Positions 1 through 4,658 of a stretch of DNA of 5,841 nucleotides are shown piece after piece (positions within the stretch are counted from its first letter, which is position 1; each line of letters starts with the position of its first letter). This DNA comes from an uncultured Prevotella sp. (GTDB lineage Bacteria; Bacteroidota; Bacteroidia; Bacteroidales; Bacteroidaceae): assembly GCA_946055365.1 (NCBI GenBank), contig CAMGFM010000092.1, forward strand, positions 1 to 5,841, given 5' to 3'. The notes beneath the pieces were generated by a model that was given only the letters and a program-made list of their open reading frames with translations, had not been told where the DNA came from and made no database searches. The translations under genes were made by a program, and so were the position numbers.

Positions 1-1
1 C

Positions 2-1687
2 TTTTCCAGTCCCGTGACAGTGATGATGGCAGGACTGTTTGTGGTGGGCGGAGCCATTCTTCAGACAGGCCTTGCCAAGATGGCAAGCCGCAAGATAATG
101 AGTCTTGCAGGCGGCAACGACACTGTGCTGTTCATGCTCATCATCCTTGTAACCGCCGTCATTGGCGCGTTTGTCAGCAACACCGGCACCGTGGCTCTCA
201 TGATGCCCATCGTAGTTTCCATGGCGGCAGAGTCGCGCAAGAGCGCATCGCCCTATCTCATGCCACTGGCGTTTGCCAGCAGCATGGGAGGCATGCTCAC
301 ACTCATAGGCACGCCTCCTAACCTCGTCATAGACGAAGCCCTGCGCGAAAACGGACATGAGGGGCTGTCGTTTTTCTCGTTTCTGCCTGCCGGCCTGCTG
401 TGTCTCGTGACTGGCACGGTGGTCATGCTGCCGCTCAGCCGCATGTTGCTCGGCAAGAAAAAGGACGGTGCAGACGGACACAAGGGCAAGACTCTCGACA
501 CTCTGGTGGCAGAATACAGGCTCAACAGCGGTGTCAGGGCCTACCGTGTGGGCGCGCAGAGCAAGGCAGCGGGCAAGACCGTGGCGCAACTGGACACCAG
601 GGCGCGGCATGGCATAAATATTCTCGAGATACGCAGCGAGTCGTCAGGACATGGCGGCATAATACGCAGCGTGAACCAGTCCATGCCCACTCCCGACACC
701 ATGATTGCCGCAGGCGACATAGTCTACATGCAGGGCGCAGAGGCTCAACTGGCAACCTTTGCATCGGATATGGGCATGGAGGAGAGGCAGTCCTCACACT
801 TCGACTTCTATGACATAGGCATAGCGGAGATAATCATCATGCCCGACTCAAGGCTTGCCGGCATGGCACTGCGCGAATGTGGCTTCAGGGAACGCTTTGG
901 CATAAATATCCTCGGCATAAAGCGAGGCAAGGAGTATATCACAGACGGACTGACCGACAAGAAACTCAAGGGCGGTGACATTCTGCTTGTGCAAGGCACA
1001 TGGGACAATATAGCCAAAGCGCGCAAAGAGGATGCCGACTGGCTGCTGATAGGCGAGCCAAATGAGATGGCAGAGAGAGTGACGCTCGACTACAAGTCGC
1101 CGCTTGCCGCCGTGATAATGACGGCAATGGTGGCGGTCATGGCCATAGAGCTTATACCCATCGCCCCAGTGACCGCCGTGAGCGCGGCAGCGGTGATAAT
1201 GGTGCTAGCAGGATGCTTTCGCAGCGTGGACGCAGCCTATCGCACTGTCAACTGGGAGAGCATCATACTCATAGCTGCCATGATGCCCATGGCCACGGCG
1301 TTGGAGAAGACGGGCATATCGGCACTTGTCAGCAACTCGCTCGTGAGCCTGCTCGGCAACATGGGCCCCACGGCACTGCTCGGAGGCTTATATCTCACCA
1401 CATCACTGCTCACGATGTTCATCAGCAACACTGCCACAGCCGTGCTTATGGCTCCCATCGCCATGAGTGCCTCTGCCTCGCTCGGCGTAAGCCCGGTGCC
1501 GATGCTCATGGCGGTCACTCTCGGCGCAAGCATGTGCTTTGCGTCTCCCTTTTCAACGCCTCCCAACGCTCTCGTAATGCAGGCTGGCAGCTATTCGTTT
1601 GCCGATTATGTGAAGGTGGGGCTGCCCTTGCAGATTGTCATGGGCATTGTCATGACGCTGGCACTGCCACTGCTCTATGACTTTTGA
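2..1687 (+). CDS. SLC13/DASS-type anion:sodium symporter with two internal RCK_C domains (5' end cut off by window)
   Basis: This is an inner-membrane transporter of the SLC13 (divalent anion:Na+ symporter) type. The family carries sulfate or dicarboxylates with sodium; the substrate here cannot be told. The reading frame is open to the left edge (FSSP precedes the GTG at 14), so 14 is not the true start and probably about 40 residues are missing. Residue numbers count from that GTG. The family's inverted repeat is visible: SNT at 55-57 with TPPN at 100-103, and again SNT at 471-473 with TPPN at 515-518. In the family these hairpins form the Na+ and substrate sites. Hydrophobic segments fill about 4-145 and 363-556. 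Between them, about 164-258 and 267-345 are two soluble domains resembling RCK_C/TrkA-C, each with a 'GINIL' strand and a late 'GD-I' strand. These probably bind a small regulatory ligand. The frame is intact to TGA at 1685. The downstream gene has its own promoter, so this gene is probably transcribed separately. Confidence 0.88.
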   Translation, partial: FSSPVTVMMAGLFVVGGAILQTGLAKMASRKIMSLAGGNDTVLFMLIILVTAVIGAFVSNTGTVALMMPIVVSMAAESRKSASPYLMPLAFASSMGGMLTLIGTPPNLVIDEALRENGHEGLSFFSFLPAGLLCLVTGTVVMLPLSRMLLGKKKDGADGHKGKTLDTLVAEYRLNSGVRAYRVGAQSKAAGKTVAQLDTRARHGINILEIRSESSGHGGIIRSVNQSMPTPDTMIAAGDIVYMQGAEAQLATFASDMGMEERQSSHFDFYDIGIAEIIIMPDSRLAGMALRECGFRERFGINILGIKRGKEYITDGLTDKKLKGGDILLVQGTWDNIAKARKEDADWLLIGEPNEMAERVTLDYKSPLAAVIMTAMVAVMAIELIPIAPVTAVSAAAVIMVLAGCFRSVDAAYRTVNWESIILIAAMMPMATALEKTGISALVSNSLVSLLGNMGPTALLGGLYLTTSLLTMFISNTATAVLMAPIAMSASASLGVSPVPMLMAVTLGASMCFASPFSTPPNALVMQAGSYSFADYVKVGLPLQIVMGIVMTLALPLLYDF

Positions 1688-1711
1688 CCCATTACAATGA
1701 ACGACAACGCC

Positions 1712-1745
1712 TGTCACGGCAAGGCACAAAAGACACGCCGTGACA
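1712..1745 (+). other. Perfect 9-bp stem-loop after the transporter gene
   Basis: TGTCACGGC (1712-1720) and GCCGTGACA (1737-1745) are exact inverted complements around a 16-nt loop, starting 25 nt after the transporter stop codon. GCCTGT (1709-1714) could pair instead with ACAGGC (1751-1756). No T-tract follows on either strand, so this is not a standard intrinsic terminator. It may protect the 3' end of the transcript or assist Rho-dependent ending. The structure is seen; its function is inferred. Confidence 0.4.
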
Positions 1746-1830
1746 CTGGCACAGGCTCTCACGACACTTGCATAGGCATCCTGCCTTACGTGCATTTAAA
1801 AATTAATAACACAAATCAGTCACTATAAAA

Positions 1831-1862
1831 TTTGCTACTTCCGAGATAATTATCTAAATTTG
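1831..1862 (+). promoter_or_regulatory. Bacteroidetes-type promoter of rpoD (-33 TTTG, -7 TAAATTTG)
   Basis: TTTG at 1831-1834 and TAAATTTG at 1855-1862 match the known Bacteroidetes -33 (TTTG) and -7 (TAnnTTTG) consensus, with 20 bp between them, the usual spacing. Transcription should start around 1868-1871, giving a leader of about 25 nt before the rpoD ATG at 1895. The leader has no Shine-Dalgarno motif, as is normal in this phylum. The sigma factor encoded downstream is of the kind that reads this class of promoter, so autoregulation is plausible. Confidence 0.75.
1844..1855. promoter_or_regulatory. 12-bp perfect palindrome in the rpoD promoter spacer (candidate operator)
   Basis: AGATAATTATCT is its own reverse complement. 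It lies between the -33 and -7 elements, and its last base is the first base of the -7 box. A dimeric regulator bound here would block the polymerase. The palindrome and its position are seen directly. Its use as an operator is inference, and AT-rich palindromes of this length can arise by chance. Confidence 0.35.
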
Positions 1863-1894
1863 CAGACCATGCAGTAACCAAAAAGCACTACTTT

Positions 1895-2758
1895 ATGAGA
1901 CAGCTGAAAATTACACAATCCATAACCAATCGGGAGAACGCCTCTCTTGACAGATACCTTCAGGAGATATGCCATGAAGAAATGGTGTCTGCCGAAGAAG
2001 AGGTAGAGCTGGCGCGTCGCATAAAGAATGGCGACCAAAAAGCTCTGGAAAGACTAATAAAAGCCAACCTACGTTTCGTGGTTTCTGTCGCAAAACAATA
2101 CCAAAACCAGGGCCTGAGCCTGCCCGACCTCATCAACGAGGGCAATATCGGACTGCTGAAAGCCGCGCAAAAGTTTGACGAGACACGCGGCTTCAAGTTC
2201 ATTTCCTACGCCGTGTGGTGGATAAGGCAAAGCATCATGCAGGCCATTGCCGAGCAGAGCCGCGCCGTGAGACTCCCGCTAAATCAGGTGAGCAGCGTCA
2301 ACAAAATCAGACGGGCATTCAGCCAGTTTGAACAGGAGTTTGAGCGCGCGCCAAGCATCGCAGAGCTTGCCGACAAGGCCGACATGGAGCAGGGCAAGAT
2401 TGAAGACGCTCTCAAGGCAAACACACGACAGGTGTCCGTGGACGCTCCCGTCAGCGACGGAGACAACACGAGCCTGCTCGATTTCATGCCCGGCGACCCC
2501 AATCATGCCACTGACAACCATCTGCTGATGGAGTCGCTGAGAGACGAGATAGCCTCGGCTCTACAGATACTCGATGAAAGGGAGAGATTTGTGGTGGAAT
2601 CGTTCTACGGAATAGGACAGCCAGAAAGCACAATGGAGGAGATAGGCAAACGATATGGGCTCACGAGGGAAAGAGTGAGGCAGATAAGGGAAAAGGCAAT
2701 ACGCAAACTGAAAAAATACACCAAAAACAAGGCTCTCAAAAGCTATCTTGGCAGATAA
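1895..2758 (+). CDS. rpoD: Primary-type RNA polymerase sigma factor RpoD (sigma-70 family)
   Basis: This sigma-70 factor binds core RNA polymerase and directs it to housekeeping promoters. The 287 residues match the short primary sigma of Bacteroidetes, which lacks region 1.1. Region 1.2 is near 15-50 (SLDRYLQEI). Region 2 spans about 52-122 with the core-binding stretch LIKANLRFVVSVA and the DLINEGNIGLLKA stretch, then the -10 reading and melting helix FKFISYAVWWIRQSIMQA at 100-117. Region 3 is about 131-205. Region 4 is about 219-275, with the -35-type helix-turn-helix TMEEIGKRYGLTRERVRQIREKAI. The start is fixed by MRQLKITQSITNRE, the typical N-terminus, and by a promoter and A-rich leader just upstream. 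From memory, the stretch from region 3.2 into region 4 (around DNTSLLDFMPGDPNHATD and FVVESFYGIG) differs more from Bacteroides RpoD than regions 1.2-2 do. A diverged paralogue is therefore a minor alternative. Confidence 0.93.
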   Translation: MRQLKITQSITNRENASLDRYLQEICHEEMVSAEEEVELARRIKNGDQKALERLIKANLRFVVSVAKQYQNQGLSLPDLINEGNIGLLKAAQKFDETRGFKFISYAVWWIRQSIMQAIAEQSRAVRLPLNQVSSVNKIRRAFSQFEQEFERAPSIAELADKADMEQGKIEDALKANTRQVSVDAPVSDGDNTSLLDFMPGDPNHATDNHLLMESLRDEIASALQILDERERFVVESFYGIGQPESTMEEIGKRYGLTRERVRQIREKAIRKLKKYTKNKALKSYLGR

Positions 2759-2820
2759 CACACGCAGAGACGCACGCCACAAGGACATGCTGCCGCAACA
2801 CCTCTCCAAAAGATTCACAA

Positions 2821-2855
2821 GAAAAAAAGAAACAAAACCAATCTCAACAACGACA
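2821..2855 (+). promoter_or_regulatory. A-rich leader before the small exported protein gene
   Basis: The 35 nt before the ATG at 2856 are mostly A and C with almost no T or G near the start. There is no Shine-Dalgarno motif. Unstructured A-rich leaders are the usual translation-start context in Bacteroidetes. This supports 2856 as the start over the in-frame ATG at 2748, which lies inside the end of rpoD. No TAnnTTTG box is visible in the 97-bp gap, so read-through from rpoD is likely. Confidence 0.45.
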
Positions 2856-3323
2856 ATGAAGCTGAAACACTACATTGCACTTATTGCCATAATGCTGCCT
2901 TACGTCATGTTTGCGGCACATAAGAAGACCCCTCTGTTCATGTTTGGCATAGCAACATCCTTTAATGACTCTACCGTCTACATCACGGAGATACAGCAAA
3001 CGGAGGGATGGCTGGAGGAAAAGACGGGATTTCTATACAGCAGGGACAACTATTCCTACCAGCTGCGTGACAATCTCAAGGCCGCAGGCGTGGACTATCC
3101 CACTTGCGTGACTGTTTTTGCAAAGAAACGCAAGGATATAGAGAAGAAATATGTGGCGATGAAAAAGAATTTCATCACTAAACGAGGCTACAGTGCCAAA
3201 TTTCTCTCTACTTCTGACTTCTCCTACACTGTGCTGACGCCCGATGAGGACACACAATATAAGGACAAGGCAAAGAAAGTCAAGAAAACAAAGAAAAAGA
3301 AGGCTGCAAAGGAAGGGGAATAA
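2856..3323 (+). CDS. Small predicted exported protein of unknown function with lysine-rich C-terminal tail
   Basis: The 155-residue product begins with a clear signal peptide: MKLK, then a hydrophobic stretch at about 6-19 and a probable cleavage near A20/A21. It should leave the cytoplasm, for the periplasm or outside. No lipoprotein cysteine follows. The mature part holds FGIATSFNDSTVYITEI, a YSYQLRDNLKAAGVDYPTC segment and a basic, helical-looking KKRKDIEKKYVAMKK. This reads like a small conserved Bacteroidales hypothetical family, but I know no function for it. The last 20 residues (136-155) contain 11 lysines, including KKVKKTKKKKAAK, encoded by almost pure purine DNA. Such a tail could bind acidic polymers, nucleic acid or membrane. 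I chose the ATG at 2856 because it starts the signal peptide; the 36-residue in-frame extension to 2748 overlaps rpoD and would bury it. It lies 97 bp after rpoD on the same strand with no visible promoter, so co-transcription is plausible. Confidence 0.75.
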   Translation: MKLKHYIALIAIMLPYVMFAAHKKTPLFMFGIATSFNDSTVYITEIQQTEGWLEEKTGFLYSRDNYSYQLRDNLKAAGVDYPTCVTVFAKKRKDIEKKYVAMKKNFITKRGYSAKFLSTSDFSYTVLTPDEDTQYKDKAKKVKKTKKKKAAKEGE

Positions 3324-3385
3324 GCCAAGGACGGAAAACCACGCTGGCATAATCTTGATGCAATACCGTCTGTTTCTCCTGCACT

Positions 3386-3437
3386 GCACATTATATAGCT
3401 GCGCTGCACCTTATATATTTATACGGCATCTTATATA
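3386..3437. repeat. Three direct repeats GCAYMTTATATA at exact 20-bp spacing
   Basis: GCACATTATATA (3386-3397), GCACCTTATATA (3406-3417) and GCATCTTATATA (3426-3437) start exactly 20 bp apart in the gap before the kinase-like gene; the last ends 27 bp before its ATG. The last copy runs into the palindrome TTATATATATAA (3431-3442). The 20-bp period is close to two helical turns, placing the copies on roughly one face of the DNA, as expected for a regulator binding in tandem. No good TAnnTTTG box is visible here, so the promoter of the next gene is unresolved. The repeats are seen; the regulatory role is inferred. Confidence 0.6.
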
Positions 3438-3464
3438 TATAATGAGAGAACACTGTTTTGTATA

Positions 3465-4556
3465 ATGACAGAATACGATCTTACATCACACCAATGCGGC
3501 AGACAATATGCCTTTTGCATAGCCGGACACATCATAAATGTCGTCTTTTCTGAGGAAAACAGAAAGGACGACATTTTTCTGTTGCCCTCTTTCCGTCCAT
3601 TCTTGCTGCATGACAATGACAAGAGTGACAACAGCACAATCCAGTCCCCATTCATTGATGCGGAGAAAGCCTCTTTCCAGCCATCCATGCCACACGACAA
3701 GGACAACAGTGACGGCTGCGCCCCACATCATCCTACCCTTGACGTGAGGAAACCGCTCTTCACGCTCACCGTAAATGACGGACAGGACGCTGACGGAGGC
3801 ACGGAATACTGTGTATATGCCGACGGCAGCGACAGGACAGCGGCCATGCCCGACGGCTCATACAACATAGAGCACGGCAAAGTCTATGTCTACGTTACTC
3901 CCCTGCACATAAACATCCGCATAGCCGACACACAAGGGCATGTAATATGCAGGCTGCGCTCCACAAGAGACTTCACCCGCTCCGCATGTCTGCTCTACGG
4001 CAACGACTATAACACGAGGAGTCTCGGGCTGAACGATGCCGTGATGATGATGATGACATTCAGAGGGAGCTATTATGACACTGCCATCATACATGCAGCA
4101 GCCGTGAAAAAGGGAAATGCGGCGTATGCGTTCATCGGGCGCAGCGGCATAGGCAAAAGCACGCACGCAAGGATGTGGACAGAACACATTGACGGCGCAC
4201 ACCTGCTCAATGACGACAGCCCGATAGTGAGAATCGTCGACGGAAAGGCCATAGTCTACGGCAGCCCGTGGAGCGGCAAGACTCCATGCTACCGCAATGA
4301 GAGCGCACAGCTGCACGCCATGGCAGAGATAGTGAGGGACAGCGACAACCACGTCACACGTCTGTCACCGTCAGTGTCATTCGCACGCCTGGTATCGGCC
4401 TGCTCCACCCTGCCGTGTGTAGCCTCTGTCCACCGCAACACCACAAGTATAATCATGAAACTGGTCACAACACTTGGCGGCATATATGCCATGCACTGCC
4501 TGCCTGACGCAGAGGCGGCAACTGTGGCACACTCTGGGATGACACAAAAAGGCTGA
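3465..4556 (+). CDS. HPr kinase/phosphorylase-like P-loop protein
   Basis: The C-terminal half (about 190-352) resembles the HPr kinase/phosphorylase fold. H210 in DTAIIHAAAV fits the HprK 'MHG' histidine. The P-loop is GRSGIGKST at 225-233 with K231. The acidic pair D250-D251 in LLNDDSPI fits the HprK 'ADD' site that binds Mg2+. GSPWSGKTPCYRNES begins at 266 and is typical of the HprK-like proteins of unknown target found in Bacteroidetes and peptide-modification clusters. It is probably a cytosolic ATP-dependent kinase; no membrane segment or signal is seen. The true target is unknown, and no HPr, PqqD-like or peptide-precursor gene lies nearby. The N-terminal part (about 1-185) is not a family I can name. 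It includes a polar, Asp/Ser/His-rich stretch made by a 28-residue tandem duplication (42-97). The ATG at 3465 is the only reasonable start near the repeat-bearing upstream region. The gene ends inside the left arm of the shared terminator. Confidence 0.75.
   Translation: MTEYDLTSHQCGRQYAFCIAGHIINVVFSEENRKDDIFLLPSFRPFLLHDNDKSDNSTIQSPFIDAEKASFQPSMPHDKDNSDGCAPHHPTLDVRKPLFTLTVNDGQDADGGTEYCVYADGSDRTAAMPDGSYNIEHGKVYVYVTPLHINIRIADTQGHVICRLRSTRDFTRSACLLYGNDYNTRSLGLNDAVMMMMTFRGSYYDTAIIHAAAVKKGNAAYAFIGRSGIGKSTHARMWTEHIDGAHLLNDDSPIVRIVDGKAIVYGSPWSGKTPCYRNESAQLHAMAEIVRDSDNHVTRLSPSVSFARLVSACSTLPCVASVHRNTTSIIMKLVTTLGGIYAMHCLPDAEAATVAHSGMTQKG
3588..3755 (+). repeat. 84-bp (28-codon) tandem duplication inside the kinase-like gene
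   Basis: Residues 42-69 and 70-97 align without gaps. SFRPFLLHDNDKSDN pairs with SFQPSMPHDKDNSDG, and both units end around a conserved Lys (EKA / RKP). By hand count the DNA agrees at 53 of 84 bases, and at 36 of the first 48. LFTLTV starts exactly 84 bp after the second unit and may be the original continuation of the domain or a very worn third unit. The unit is polar and proline-containing, so it probably forms a flexible linker outside the kinase core. Confidence 0.6.
4042..4056. repeat. (TGA)5 trinucleotide run coding for four Met
   Basis: Five perfect TGA triplets, read in frame as GTG-ATG-ATG-ATG-ATG-ACA, give VMMMMT in the helix just before H210 of the kinase-like protein. Slippage here would change the helix length in whole residues without a frameshift. 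It may be no more than a Met-rich helix. Confidence 0.5.
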
Positions 4557-4604
4557 TGCCACTCGCTTCACCGCTTGTGACACCAGCCTTTTTCTTCTTT
4601 TTTT
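4546..4604 (+). terminator. Intrinsic terminator shared by convergent genes
   Basis: AAAAAGGCTG (4546-4555) pairs with CAGCCTTTTT (4584-4593). Inside it the stem continues past symmetric mismatches: TG with CA, then CAC (4560-4562) with GTG (4577-4579), leaving a 14-nt loop. A T-rich tract runs 4589-4604, ideal for ending the plus-strand kinase-like transcript. The stop codon of that gene (4554-4556) overlaps the left arm. On the minus strand the same stem ends in TTTTT, so it can also end the transglutaminase-like transcript, 55 nt past its stop. Confidence 0.85.
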
Positions 4605-4612
4605 ATCCCCAA

Positions 4613-4632
4613 CAGGCTATATGCAAAGCCTG
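4613..4632. other. Small 6-bp hairpin beside the terminator
   Basis: CAGGCT (4613-4618) and AGCCTG (4627-4632) are exact complements with an 8-nt loop. The arms share the AGGCT/AGCCT core with the terminator stem next door, so the two hairpins could exchange partners in the minus-strand transcript. No T-tract follows. It is weak alone and may only stabilise the 3' end. Confidence 0.35.
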
Positions 4633-4658
4633 CAAGCAAAACGTCGTGTCTCCCAAAG

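Noticed and set aside
14..16. GTG at 14 as the start of the transporter gene
   Set aside because: The same frame is open to the left edge and reads FSSP, which fits the family just before this helix. A start here would leave out the first part of the scaffold.
1826..1834. TAAAATTTG as an alternative rpoD -7 box
   Set aside because: It has one extra base between TA and TTTG. Its TTTG fits better as the -33 element of the promoter at 1831-1862.
2748..2855. In-frame ATG at 2748 as the start of the small exported protein
   Set aside because: It overlaps the last codons of rpoD and puts 36 polar residues before a clear signal peptide. The ATG at 2856 has an A-rich leader and begins directly with MKLK.
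3386..3445. The 20-bp repeats as a CRISPR array
   Set aside because: Only three short imperfect units exist, the intervening 8-nt stretches are too short to be spacers, and no cas gene is nearby.
3453..3460. CTGTTTTG as a -7 box before the kinase-like gene
   Set aside because: The TA of TAnnTTTG is missing, no TTTG lies about 20 bp upstream, and transcription would begin almost at the ATG.
3858..4352. Minus-strand open frame of 164 codons opposite the kinase-like gene
   Set aside because: It lies opposite the conserved P-loop region, has a Cys/His/Val-rich composition typical of reversed coding sequence, and shows no recognisable motif.
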